Source: Vulcanimicrobiota bacterium
GTDB lineage: Bacteria; Vulcanimicrobiota; JAJTBE01
Reading direction: 5' to 3'
Length of the DNA: 64,000 bases
Assembly (NCBI GenBank): GCA_021107945.1
Contig: JAIORV010000155.1
Span: 34,152-98,151, forward strand
The notes beneath the pieces are model-generated. The model saw nothing but the letters and a program-made list of their open reading frames with translations, ran no database searches and was not told the DNA's origin. The translations under genes were made by a program, and so were the position numbers. This document shows positions 8,849 through 17,486 of the stretch, piece after piece (positions within the stretch are counted from its first letter, which is position 1; each line of letters starts with the position of its first letter).

Positions 8849-9460
8849 TCATTTCAAATTAATTTCGCTAATCTTAGCACTATTTATGATGTCATGCAAC
8901 ACAAAAGAATCTTCACTTTTCATTTCAATTATTATAATCGCACAGTTGCCGATTTTGAGCCTCCAGAAATTAGTAAAATTGTCACCTAGTATTCCACACA
9001 AAATCGCTCTCATAGTACCGCCATGGGTGACGATGAGAATTGCCTTCTCATTTTTATGCTTTTGAAATAACTCCTTTATTTTTAGCTTAATTAACTCCAG
9101 GGTTTCAAAGATTGTCTCCTCAACACCAGGGATAACACATCTTTCAATGCTGGAGAAAAAGATTTTTCCCTTCAATGAAGTCTTAATTTCCTGTTTTGTC
9201 TTACCGTCAAATTCTCCAAGGTCTATTTCGTTAAACTCATCAATTATTTCGATATCATTTGAAATGAATTTGGCAGTTTCTCTGCACCTTCCCATTGGAC
9301 TCGAATAAACTTGAGCGAGAGTAAGTTCCTTTAGTGCTGTACCTACATCTTCTGCCATCTCTTTTCCCGCTTCTGTCAAGGGAGAATCATAATTCCTGCC
9401 AGAGACCCTTCCTTCTCTATTTGCATCGGTCTGAGCTAGTCTTAAAAGTATTAAATACAC
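8849..9460 (-). CDS. Histidine phosphatase-fold protein, RHG motif broken
   Basis: The N-terminus LILLRLAQTDANREGR matches the family pattern LxLVRHGQTxxNxxGR, except that catalytic His is Leu8 and Gly is Ala9. Other family residues remain: SSPMGR (second catalytic Arg58), the glutamate region EFNEIDLGEFDG, and the C-terminal VTHGGTM with His146. Without the first histidine the usual phosphohistidine intermediate cannot form. The GTG start at 9460 has CGGAGG eight bases upstream and is the first gene of the operon, downstream of the promoter at about 9500. Together with the copy at 4549-5166, this is a pair of independently inactivated family members. Confidence 0.78.
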   Translation of the reverse strand: MYLILLRLAQTDANREGRVSGRNYDSPLTEAGKEMAEDVGTALKELTLAQVYSSPMGRCRETAKFISNDIEIIDEFNEIDLGEFDGKTKQEIKTSLKGKIFFSSIERCVIPGVEETIFETLELIKLKIKELFQKHKNEKAILIVTHGGTMRAILCGILGDNFTNFWRLKIGNCAIIIIEMKSEDSFVLHDIINSAKISEINLK

Positions 9461-9495
9461 TATGATAACCTCCGAATATAAATTCTCTCGAGGAG

Positions 9496-9523
9496 ATTAT
9501 AACATGATGATGATGGAGCCAAA
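9496..9523 (-). promoter_or_regulatory. Probable sigma-70 promoter of the peptide/Liv operon
   Basis: On the minus strand an extended -10 element TGTTATAAT (TATAAT at 9501-9496) follows a weak -35 (TTTGGC, 9523-9518) with a 16-base spacer. It lies about 36 bases upstream of the GTG start at 9460 and directly after a terminator-like hairpin, so it can start transcription of the whole operon. Confidence 0.55.
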
Positions 9524-9525
9524 GG

Positions 9526-9554
9526 AAAAATCACGTGTTTTTTGCGTGTGATTT
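9526..9554 (-). terminator. Rho-independent terminator after the TPR-HEPN gene
   Basis: Read on the minus strand, AAATCAC pairs with GTGATTT across a loop of about 15 bases, and the second arm runs into TTTTT. It sits 8 bases after the stop of the gene at 9562-11376 and immediately before the promoter of the next operon. Confidence 0.6.
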
Positions 9555-9561
9555 CGGTATT

Positions 9562-11376
9562 TCAAATAAATGAGCCAAAACTAGCAATTTCTTGAAAGAG
9601 GTTTTTGTCACATTCAAATATGATGGCCCGATATTGTTCACAAATATGCTTCGAGATAAAAGGACTTACTCTAATGTGCGCTATGTCATTTCTGAGGTCT
9701 ATAAGGTTCTTTCCATCAATTCTTTGTGATAAAATTTTCCTAATATTATCTCCTATGTTTTTCTTTTCCTCCCCACCTAATTTCTCTCTTATTAAAATAA
9801 TCTGTGAACTTCTTCTTCTTTTTACGTCTTCCTCCTCCCGTCCCTGATGATCGTCCTGTATTTCATCAACGTCAACAATGTATGGAATTTTTCCAAGTCC
9901 GAAGCGCATGTTGAGCTTAGCAAATTTTCCATTATTACCTAACTTGATTGGCAAGCACTCTCCTTTTTCATCTCGATTCTCAACTAATTTGCACAACGGA
10001 GTTATGACTAAATCTCTAAAAAATCTTTCTATGGCAAGACACCAAGAAAAGGAAATCATCCAAAAGTTAACTCTTCCTTGAATTATATTTGAGTTAAATT
10101 CCTCCTCGGCCTTGACAAGAATATCCATTGAAATTTTACTATTGTCTTGTATATTTTGAAATGTATCTTCTCCCAGCAACACCTGCAGAATGCTCTCTAA
10201 TATATCGTCCTTCTTCCTTATCAAGTCTAATTTGCCTGTTGGCCTATTAAATAAACAATTGAGATACATTTGAAGTGCCTTGGTCAATTCGCCTTTTTTG
10301 TCATAGAGCTCGCCAAGATTTCTGTAATAAGAAAAGTTCGTATAATCCAATTCAACTGCTCTTAGCAGTGATTTCTCGGCATCAATAATACAATCAAATC
10401 TCTGACAGCATCGAGCGATTTCTTGAAATAGAGAAGCCCTCTCTTTACTTGATGATATGTAAATTAATGCTTCCTCGTAAACTTCTTTTGCTTTCCTGTA
10501 ATTGCCACAATTATATTCAGTGTCTCCATCCTCAATTAATTCGTTTTTTATTTTTTCTTTATCTTTGGTCTTTTCTCCAAATTTCAAGAAGAGCTTGACG
10601 ACATTCATAGCGGTTTTGGGAGAGGAGTAAACTAAAATGGATGATAACAATCTATAGTAAGTCTTTGGTATATTGTCAGTTTCTCTGGATATGCAAATTG
10701 CCTTTATTAGATATTCCAATGCACTATCAAAGTAATTATTTTCAATCCCACGGATATTTATTTTTCCCAAATGATAATTCACACTCGCCAGATTGTACAT
10801 AACCTTAGTATTTAGAGCATCATAATTCAATGCCTCCGAATATAATTTCTCCACTTCATTAAGAAAATTAATTACCTTACTTTTATCCCAATTCTCTTTG
10901 TTTTCCAAAGTATATTGAAATAAGAAATTCCCCATATTCAGGAATATGCTATGAAATTCTCTTTCTGATGATAGCTGACTGTATTTCGTTTTAAATGTAT
11001 TAAAGATTTCCATTGAAGTTTCAATTAACTGCACATTAGCATATCCCAACTTTGAAGATGTGGAGTATAAAAAAAGATTGGCGACAATATAATTATTTAA
11101 TATAGCAACATCCTCAATCACTGAAGATATCTTACCATAATAACTGCAAGCCTGCTCTAAATATGGCTTTGCTTCTCTAAAGCGACATCTATCAAACTCT
11201 AATTTTCCTTTGAGAAGCTCTGCGTTTCCTAGTTGTAAAAATATTTCACCTTTTTTTATGTCACTTCCACATTTTCCTATTAATTCTTTGAAGACATTTA
11301 TCGCTTTATCATATTTTTTAAGTTTCATACAGCATGATCCCAAGCACAGGAAAGCAAGAATACAATTAGGATGCAA
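9562..11376 (-). CDS. TPR-repeat protein with C-terminal HEPN-like domain
   Basis: This 604-residue protein is built mostly of tetratricopeptide-like helical pairs (for example LKKYDKAINVFKELI, NYRKAKEVYEEALIYI, LTKALQMYLNCL). The last 150 residues are a different, helical domain ending in LIDLRNDIAHIRVSP. Its RNDIAH fits the R-x4-6-H motif of HEPN domains, which are often RNases or abortive-infection effectors. The listed start is a TTG. The frame stays open upstream to 11463 and encodes more TPR-like helix (residues such as EYEIKNCETIFEE), so a CTG at 11445 with AAGGA upstream is possible. No transmembrane segment is seen. It is the downstream partner of the gene at 11412-11855. Confidence 0.65.
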   Translation of the reverse strand: MHPNCILAFLCLGSCCMKLKKYDKAINVFKELIGKCGSDIKKGEIFLQLGNAELLKGKLEFDRCRFREAKPYLEQACSYYGKISSVIEDVAILNNYIVANLFLYSTSSKLGYANVQLIETSMEIFNTFKTKYSQLSSEREFHSIFLNMGNFLFQYTLENKENWDKSKVINFLNEVEKLYSEALNYDALNTKVMYNLASVNYHLGKINIRGIENNYFDSALEYLIKAICISRETDNIPKTYYRLLSSILVYSSPKTAMNVVKLFLKFGEKTKDKEKIKNELIEDGDTEYNCGNYRKAKEVYEEALIYISSSKERASLFQEIARCCQRFDCIIDAEKSLLRAVELDYTNFSYYRNLGELYDKKGELTKALQMYLNCLFNRPTGKLDLIRKKDDILESILQVLLGEDTFQNIQDNSKISMDILVKAEEEFNSNIIQGRVNFWMISFSWCLAIERFFRDLVITPLCKLVENRDEKGECLPIKLGNNGKFAKLNMRFGLGKIPYIVDVDEIQDDHQGREEEDVKRRRSSQIILIREKLGGEEKKNIGDNIRKILSQRIDGKNLIDLRNDIAHIRVSPFISKHICEQYRAIIFECDKNLFQEIASFGSFI

Positions 11377-11411
11377 GTTTTTCGTTTCTTCAAAGATGGT
11401 TTCGCAATTCT

Positions 11412-11855
11412 TTATTTCATATTCGCTTTTGGAAATTGAAAGCAGTAGATATCCTTCAATAGATCATAATCAGTAATATAAATATCAATTAAATCTAATA
11501 GTCCAGAAATATTCTTCATTATTTTAAATTCTCTTGGAATATCCCGCCCAACTTTGGCAAAGAAATCCAGAATATTCCTAGTATAATCTTCGCTCTTACA
11601 AATATTTCCCCATAATAACTCATTAGAAAGATTATTCGGAATCTCCTGCTCCGGGATTATTTGAGGATTGCCCGGAAATCCTATTAAGGAATACTTCCAA
11701 ATTTTATTGCTTTTAGGATTTGACTTGTCAGTTAATAACAGAATAATGTTTCTATCAGATTTATTAAGGATAAATACAAAATAATCTTCCTTTTCAAACT
11801 TAACCGTGTAATAACAACCTGTAGTGACTATATCTAAATTCGCAGGTTCTTGCAT
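11412..11855 (-). CDS. Hypothetical protein next to the TPR-HEPN gene
   Basis: This protein of about 147 residues is predicted soluble and has no motif I recognise. The central part has alternating strands (YFVFILNKSDRNIILLLTDK) followed by helices at the C-terminus. I prefer the ATG at 11855, which has a G-rich stretch upstream, over the ATG at 11882, which lacks a ribosome site. It is the upstream gene of a two-gene unit with the TPR-HEPN protein, and the true 5' end of that protein may overlap this gene's 3' end. An immunity or sensor role is possible but cannot be supported from sequence. Confidence 0.5.
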   Translation of the reverse strand: MQEPANLDIVTTGCYYTVKFEKEDYFVFILNKSDRNIILLLTDKSNPKSNKIWKYSLIGFPGNPQIIPEQEIPNNLSNELLWGNICKSEDYTRNILDFFAKVGRDIPREFKIMKNISGLLDLIDIYITDYDLLKDIYCFQFPKANMK

Positions 11856-12186
11856 TTTGTTTACCCCCCCCTTATTGGGCATGGATTCTTGATTACATAT
11901 AGTTTAATATTTATTCTTGTCTGAACCACTTCTTTCCTCCTCCGTCCAATGAAATCCGGCACTGATTAGCTCAAAGAATAATAACCACGAATTTATCAAG
12001 CTTTGCATAGTTGGAATTCTAAAGTGGACCCTATTGTCAAGACAATTTTAAAAAATATTTTAGTTAGCTTGCGACCCTTTTTTTGTTTTCCATGCTTGAC
12101 ACAAAATTGAATAACAATCAATCATTGTTTACAACAACGCCCATCTTCTCTGGAGGGAGGGAGCGGGGGTTTTAAATGAGGAATAC

Positions 12187-12300
12187 TACCTTGCGCCCTG
12201 TGCTATAATTGAGGTTTTGCGATCAGTGCCGAGATAGCCTGGCTCTTCCCCGTCGGTCGGTCGCATCAAAAACCTCGATGCACAGGAGGGCAAGGTGGAG
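12187..12300. repeat. Long imperfect inverted repeat inside the IS tail
   Basis: The left arm (CCTTGCGCCCTGTGC, then GAGGTTTTGCGATC) pairs with the right arm (TCGCATCAAAAACCTC, then GCACAGGAGGGCAAGG), giving a folded structure of about 110 bases with small bulges. It lies just beyond the transposase stop, inside the outer end defined by TGGACC. It could be a nested small element, an attenuator shielding the transposase, or a structured RNA. Confidence 0.5.
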
Positions 12301-12310
12301 ATTCCTTTCG

Positions 12311-13153
12311 CTAATTGCCATGATAAATACTGGCAGGCGTCTTGTATTTCAAGCTCTGATGGGGTCTTTCGTTGTTGTAAAAAACAATATAGCTTCTGAT
12401 ACCCGCCCGTGCTTCCCGCGGGGTCGGATAATCCTTCAGATACACCTCCTCATACTTCAAACTTCTCCAGAATCTCTCGGTGAAAATGTTGTCGATGGCA
12501 CGCCCCTTGCCGTCCATGCTTATCAATACATTTCTGTCCTTCAAAAGCTCAATATACTTCGGGCTTGTGAAATGGCTCCCCTGGTCGCTGTTGAATATGA
12601 TCGGGCAAGACCTGGGAAAAGCCCGCTCCACAGCTTCAAGAACAAAAGGCATCTCAAGTGTCTGGTCCAACTCCCAACTGACGATAAATCGGGAATACCA
12701 GTCGATGACGGCGACCAGATACATCCACGACTTTTGAAGCTTGATATAAGTAATATCAATTCCCCAGACCTGGTCGGGTTGATGAATTTCGACATTCCGC
12801 AACAGGTAGGGATATATCCTGTGTTGCAAGTCCCGCTTGCTCAGGTTCGGACCGGGATGGATAGCTTCAATTCCCATTTCTCTCATATGCCTCTGCACTG
12901 CCTTGCGATTTATCGGAAACCCTTCGTTCTTCAGCGTCACGGCGATTCTTCTTGAACCGTAGAAAGGATAAGCTGTGTAAATCTTGTCAATCCTGTGTTT
13001 TGTGGCGATCTCCTCCGGCGATGGAGGAACCGCCCTGTAATAGATTCCGCTTCTGTTAAGCCCCAAGAGGGATGCCTGGGTGGAGATGGAAGACTCTTCC
13101 TTGTTCAAGTCCAGCAAATCCAGACGCTCGGCTCTACTCAAATTTTCCACCAC
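12311..13153 (-). CDS. IS3-family transposase OrfB (rve/DDE integrase core)
   Basis: This 280-residue integrase-core transposase has an N-terminal HTH-like segment (ASLLGLNRSGIYYR) and then the DDE core: D in VWGIDITYIKL, D in FNSDQGSHFTS and E in FTERFWRSLKYEE. It ends with the typical IS3 tail YNNERPHQSLKYKTPASIY. It begins at a GTG inside the end of orfA, in the -1 frame, so a fused OrfAB is expected by ribosomal frameshifting on an A9 run. It appears intact. Confidence 0.93.
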   Translation of the reverse strand: MVENLSRAERLDLLDLNKEESSISTQASLLGLNRSGIYYRAVPPSPEEIATKHRIDKIYTAYPFYGSRRIAVTLKNEGFPINRKAVQRHMREMGIEAIHPGPNLSKRDLQHRIYPYLLRNVEIHQPDQVWGIDITYIKLQKSWMYLVAVIDWYSRFIVSWELDQTLEMPFVLEAVERAFPRSCPIIFNSDQGSHFTSPKYIELLKDRNVLISMDGKGRAIDNIFTERFWRSLKYEEVYLKDYPTPREARAGIRSYIVFYNNERPHQSLKYKTPASIYHGN

Positions 13154-13433
13154 ATTTTTTTTTGAGCCAGGACAGCTGGGAAGTCAGCTTTCCTATCTCA
13201 GCATACAGATTGTTCAACTGCTTTTCGTGCTTCGCCTTGAGTTGATTTATAGGCTTCTGCTCGTTCTGAAACACCACGGGAGCATTCTGTATAAATTGCG
13301 TCTTCCATTTGGACAACTGATTGGGATGAACCCCATGCTCCGAAGCAATCTGCGAGAGTGGCTCTTCTTCCCTCAAAATCCGCAAGACCATCTCAGCCTT
13401 TGCCTCGGGGGTGAAAGTTCTACGTTTTTTCAT
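13134..13433 (-). CDS. IS3-family OrfA (HTH transposase subunit)
   Basis: This 99-residue protein begins KKRRTFTPEAKAEMVLRIL, the classical IS3 OrfA N-terminus. A helix-turn-helix follows (PLSQIASEHGVHPNQLSKWK), then a leucine-zipper-like segment. Near its 3' end the codons CTC AAA AAA AAA TGT form an A9 slippery run, the standard place for the -1 frameshift that makes OrfAB. It overlaps orfB by 20 bases. Confidence 0.92.
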   Translation of the reverse strand: MKKRRTFTPEAKAEMVLRILREEEPLSQIASEHGVHPNQLSKWKTQFIQNAPVVFQNEQKPINQLKAKHEKQLNNLYAEIGKLTSQLSWLKKKCGGKFE

Positions 13434-13539
13434 TTTTTTAGGACCTCTCTTCCAAATTAATTGGTCCTAACCAACTAAAAACCTACTGATTTTTTGTCCG
13501 GTTTATGGGGTCCATTATATTCCTGGCATTCTGCAGATA

Positions 13540-13707
13540 ATGGATAACATCAACGAATATAAATTTCTCAGAAGTCTCCATTTTTTTAGCCAGATTCGAT
13601 CCAGAATCGTCAAGGAACATCGGTTACCGATTAAGGATTCTTCTCGATGCATTATAATTGCGAGGAAATTTGGACAGTATCCCGACTTCCTTATGGGGTC
13701 ATTATAA
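13540..13707 (+). CDS. Short ORF between two transposons (doubtful)
   Basis: A 55-codon ATG frame (MDNINEYKFLRSLHFF) lies in the 280-base gap between the IS3 element and the chimeric transposase. It has no ribosome site and no recognisable family. It may be the remains of an older gene broken by the insertions. Confidence 0.15.
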   Translation: MDNINEYKFLRSLHFFSQIRSRIVKEHRLPIKDSSRCIIIARKFGQYPDFLMGSL

Positions 13708-13795
13708 CATCCCCATAAATTCTAAATTGTAATATAGGACAGGACTTCCGCGAAATTAATATTTTTTTTCTTTTCTTGCATGAGTTTTCTTATGA

Positions 13796-15919
13796 ATGAA
13801 AAAAGAATATGATATTATGCAAAACACATATTCTTTTTTCAGAAAAAGCCAACTACTGATATCAACAGCTGTCGGCAAGATTATCAATATTTCATATTTT
13901 GTAGATATTGTTGGACTAACTTACTACAAATACCTTCTCGTTTACATTATTGGATTAATAATTCTTGAAAGAAATCCGAATATGACCAGGATAAGCAAGC
14001 GGATGAGGTTTTGTGTCGAAGACAGTCTTTACAGGATGCTGAACTTTATGACGCTTCCTTTGCGAGCATTGTCAACTTTTCTCATAGCATATATCAGCAA
14101 AACCCGCAAAACTCCCGGCTATCTCATCATCGATGATACCGTCATTTCAAAGAAATATTCAAAGAAAATCGGATACACGGGCTACGCCTGGTCATCCAGC
14201 GATAATTGTGTTGTTCTTCTCTGGAGCGACGGAAATAGAAAGATCCCTGTGAGTTTTTTGCTCTGGCGTCCCCGTAGCAAGACAAAACATTACAAAACAA
14301 AGCTTGATTTATCTCGACAGCTTGTTTGTGATAACATAGAGTTCTGTAGAAGCTGTGATTATCTGGTTTTTGACAGTTGGTATTGCAGTAAAAAATTTCT
14401 GAGTATAATGAAAAACCTGGGAATTCCCTGTGTGAGTCGCCTGACCAGAAACAGGAATGTCATTTTCAAAGGACAGAAAATGAAAGTCACCGATTTTGCT
14501 AAAGACAGCTTCAGCAGGGTCAATCTGCCGGGTTTTGGAGATATTCTCCTCTGCTGTGTAAAGATAAACAAAGCGTTGAATTATTTGGTAAGCACCGACC
14601 CGGAGCTTACTTTCAAGGAGGTGAAGCGCAGATACAAGAGCCGTTGGGTTGTGGAGGAATATTTCCGTATAACGAAACAATGCTTGGGCTTGCAGGCTTG
14701 CCAGTGTCGAAGAGACAAGGCGGTGGTAAACCACATAACCCTGGTATTTCTAGCTTATTTGGTATTGGAGATAACTTCGAAACAGTTAAAAATCAATCAT
14801 TATCAGGCAAAATCCAAACTTCAGGATAAATTCTATGGATGGAAAATCCGATACAACCGCGACGGCAAGAAGGGCAAAAAACAGGTTGTATTTGGGCTTC
14901 TTGCCGACGAGGACGGCGACCCCATATCCATCGAAGTTTTTAGGGGCAACACGAGTGATCCCAAGACCGTGGAAGCTCAGATTGACAAGCTCAAAGGACG
15001 TTTTGCCTGCGAACATGTAGCTCTGGTCGGCGACAAGGGTATGATCCGGGGACCTCAGACCATGGCGATTAACGAAGCTAATCTGAACTACATAACCGGC
15101 ATCACAAAGGCGGAAATCCGGACTCTGTTGAAAGATGAAGTCCTTCAACTGGAGCTTTTTGATGTGGATGTGTGCGAGGTGACCGAGACCAGGAGCGGGG
15201 TTCGATATATCCTTCGCAGAAATCCGACCCGAGCTGAGGAAATAGCTCGCAACCGCCGGTCGAAAATCGACGCTGTGGAAAAGAAGATTGCAAAGGCGAA
15301 TCTTCACTTGAAAGAGCATTCCAGGGCAAAGGCGGCAACGCAGATAAAAAATCTGAACGCTTATGTCGAAAAACTTAAAATCGACAAATACATCGCCATT
15401 TTTGCGAACGAATCCACGAGAACCCTGAGCCTTCGGGTTGACGGGGAGAAGATGCGGGATGGCGCAAAACTCGACGGCTGTTATGTGATAAAGACGGATC
15501 TCCCCAATGAAGCTGCCGATGCCAAAACCATTCACAAGCGGTACAAGGATCTTGCCCTGGTGGAAAAATCTTTTCGGACGATGAAAGGCATGCTGGAAGT
15601 GCGTCCGATTTTTGTTCGAAAAGCCAATCGAACCAGAGCGCATTTTTTCGTGGCAATGCTGGCATACAAGATTGAGCGGTATCTTCGAAAAAGCTGGAAG
15701 GACCTGGATATGACCGTGGGCGAGGGAATCAGAATGCTTTCCACGATTACCGGCATTGTGCTTACGATTGGAAATCAGCGAATAGTCCGGGTTCCGGACC
15801 CCAACTCCCTCTGCCTTCAACTACTGTCAAAGATCAATGCGGTTCTCCCTGAAATATTACCCTGCAAGGAGGTATATCTGGACACTAGAAAAAAACTACA
15901 TCAATGTCGCAAGAGTTAA
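13796..15919 (+). CDS. Chimeric transposase: IS701/IS4-like N-half fused to IS1634-like C-half
   Basis: A single 707-residue ORF joins two unrelated DDE transposases. Residues 1 to about 335 form a nearly complete IS701/IS4-like enzyme: D in LIIDDTVISKKYS, D in YLVFDSWYCSKK, and E in RWVVEEYFRITKQ followed by HITLVFLAYLVLE. From about residue 345 the sequence becomes an IS1634-type transposase lacking its N-terminus (QVVFGLLADEDGDPISIEVF, VALVGDKGM, LALVEKSFRTMKGMLEVRP). The second half has distinctly more G+C-rich codons than the first. The junction near 14790-14840 is in frame, with no stop. It is probably a fortuitous product of one element inserting into another's 3' end; the C-terminal half is missing its first catalytic region. 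Confidence 0.8.
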   Translation: MKKEYDIMQNTYSFFRKSQLLISTAVGKIINISYFVDIVGLTYYKYLLVYIIGLIILERNPNMTRISKRMRFCVEDSLYRMLNFMTLPLRALSTFLIAYISKTRKTPGYLIIDDTVISKKYSKKIGYTGYAWSSSDNCVVLLWSDGNRKIPVSFLLWRPRSKTKHYKTKLDLSRQLVCDNIEFCRSCDYLVFDSWYCSKKFLSIMKNLGIPCVSRLTRNRNVIFKGQKMKVTDFAKDSFSRVNLPGFGDILLCCVKINKALNYLVSTDPELTFKEVKRRYKSRWVVEEYFRITKQCLGLQACQCRRDKAVVNHITLVFLAYLVLEITSKQLKINHYQAKSKLQDKFYGWKIRYNRDGKKGKKQVVFGLLADEDGDPISIEVFRGNTSDPKTVEAQIDKLKGRFACEHVALVGDKGMIRGPQTMAINEANLNYITGITKAEIRTLLKDEVLQLELFDVDVCEVTETRSGVRYILRRNPTRAEEIARNRRSKIDAVEKKIAKANLHLKEHSRAKAATQIKNLNAYVEKLKIDKYIAIFANESTRTLSLRVDGEKMRDGAKLDGCYVIKTDLPNEAADAKTIHKRYKDLALVEKSFRTMKGMLEVRPIFVRKANRTRAHFFVAMLAYKIERYLRKSWKDLDMTVGEGIRMLSTITGIVLTIGNQRIVRVPDPNSLCLQLLSKINAVLPEILPCKEVYLDTRKKLHQCRKS

Positions 15920-15958
15920 GTAAAATCAACGGCTTGAGGCACTATTACACTGTGTGAA

Positions 15959-16302
15959 TTTTATGGAAGATCCGCTCCAACAGTGCTGGATGTAAGACAT
16001 GGTGTATCGCTCTTGTCTCAGCAGTTATTATTATCATAGCTGATAAAGGTAAACCCAATTATATATGGATATCAATAATACCCATTGCTTTGTTTTTTCT
16101 TTTAGACTCCTATTATTTGGGATTGGAGAAGCGCTTTAGATCTTTATATAATGAATTCATTTATAAACTTCATTTTGGGTCTGCGACTTTAGGCAATGTT
16201 TTTATTGTGACAACCGAAGACGGAATGTGTAAGGCAATTGTGTCAACACTTGAAGCATCTACATCGTTTTCGATTGGCCGTTTTACGGCTTACTTGCTTT
16301 AA
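15959..16302 (+). pseudogene. 5'-truncated remnant of a small two-TM membrane protein
   Basis: An open frame without a start codon reads NSAGCKTWCIALVSA, then a hydrophobic stretch, then YIWISIIPIALFFLLDSYYL and EKRFRSLYNEF. This layout (N-S...K-W, helix, LD-YYL-E+-FR-LY) is that of a common small bacterial membrane-protein family, whose N-terminus is missing here. It lies between the IS1634-like fragment and the next IS, so the 5' end was probably lost by insertion. Only the last 70 codons start with an ATG (16090). Confidence 0.55.
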
Positions 16303-16469
16303 TGCTTGCTATTGTTAAGATAATAATACTGACACCTTGAATGAGGTTCCGATAGTAAACGGACAAAAAACTTCTATCTTGAATTATTAAGAGAATGAAG
16401 AACTTGCCAAGGCGGAGCATGTCAATAGTTTGAGACAATTTTTTTTAAGAGTTTAATGTATCACTCCTT

Positions 16470-17486
16470 TCACAATAAGTGGTTTTCGCGGAATTTATTC
16501 TTTCCTGGTTTTTCCGGCGGATTAATCCAGACTGCCTGGGGAGGTTCGGGAGGGGACGGGGGCTTTCTTACAAAGCGTTCGGGATGAGTCAGAAACGCCC
16601 CATTAAGAACCTCTTGCCGGTGGGCTGTTATTGTTTCCGCCAGGCCGTAGTGGACGGAACCGGGAGTGAGAAGCCCAATGCCGGAGTGATGGTGCTTCCA
16701 GTTATACCAGTTAAAGAAGTTTCCGCAAAAGCCCCTGGAATCCTCGATACAGCCAAACTTTCCGGGAAATCCCGGCATGTATTTCAGTGTTTTAAATTGG
16801 CTCTCTGAAAATGGATTATCGTTGGAAACATGAGGACGGCTGTGAGTTCTCACCACGCCCAGATCCATCAGAAGCTGGCTCACTGTTTTGGATTTCATCG
16901 ACGAACCCCGGTCGGCATGCACCGTGAGTTGTCCAGGCTTAATCCCTTGCTTCTCGCAGGTGTCTTTTATCAGTCTTTTTGCCAGTTCTGCGGATTCCCT
17001 GTGCGCCACCATCCAGCCAACCACATAGCGGCTGAAAATATCCAAAATCACATACAGGTGGTAATAAGTCCATTTAGCGGGGCCCAGAAGTTTTGTTATG
17101 TCCCAGGACCATACCTGATTTGACCCCGTCGCCAACAATTCGGGCTTCCTGTAATTGGGATGTCTGAGTTGATCCCTCCTTTCCCTGACCTGGTTGCTGT
17201 CTCTCAAAATCCGGTACATTGTAGATATCGAGCAGTAGTAGTCGCCCTCATCAAGGAGGGTGGCATAGACTTCCGCCGGAGCCCTGTCGCAAAATCTTTC
17301 GCTGTTGAGGCATCCCAGAACAGCCTTCTTTTCCTCGCAAGATAATGCCCGGAAGTGCCCGGAGCGAGTCTCTTTTGGGGAATCGGGAGGCTTTAAGAAA
17401 CGGTAATAGGATGCCCTTGCCACTCCCAATGCCTCGCAGGCGAAATCTATGGCAACACTCCCTTCGACCTCTTTCACAGCCTTCAT
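16470..17486 (-). CDS. Integrase-core transposase (OrfB)
   Basis: This 338-residue rve-type transposase has D in WSWDITKLLGP, D in VHADRGSSM and E in NPFSESQFKTLKYMP, followed by the end-domain sequence FNWYNWKHHHSGIGLLTP. The N-terminus has an HTH-like region (ALGVARASYYRFL). It starts inside the orfA stop (ATGA overlap), so the two are translationally coupled instead of frameshifted. It is a different lineage from the IS3 element at 12.0-13.5 kb. Confidence 0.92.
   Translation of the reverse strand: MKAVKEVEGSVAIDFACEALGVARASYYRFLKPPDSPKETRSGHFRALSCEEKKAVLGCLNSERFCDRAPAEVYATLLDEGDYYCSISTMYRILRDSNQVRERRDQLRHPNYRKPELLATGSNQVWSWDITKLLGPAKWTYYHLYVILDIFSRYVVGWMVAHRESAELAKRLIKDTCEKQGIKPGQLTVHADRGSSMKSKTVSQLLMDLGVVRTHSRPHVSNDNPFSESQFKTLKYMPGFPGKFGCIEDSRGFCGNFFNWYNWKHHHSGIGLLTPGSVHYGLAETITAHRQEVLNGAFLTHPERFVRKPPSPPEPPQAVWINPPEKPGKNKFRENHLL

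Larger units (their letters stand above)
12025..13514. mobile_element. IS3-family insertion sequence (about 1.49 kb)
   Basis: The element contains an overlapping orfA/orfB pair. Imperfect terminal inverted repeats begin TGGACCC-AT at 12025 and, as the complement, end at 13514; both continue into a related GACAA stretch. No target-site duplication is obvious. The 286 bases between the end of orfB and the 12025 end are unusually long for an IS3 element and contain a large imperfect hairpin. Confidence 0.75.

Noticed and set aside
12209..12955. 248-codon plus-strand ORF over the IS3 orfB
   Set aside because: It is the complement of a clear DDE transposase; no motif or ribosome site.
14786..15820. 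344-codon antisense ORF opposite the IS1634-like half
   Set aside because: It is an antisense shadow of a strongly supported transposase and shows no family motif.
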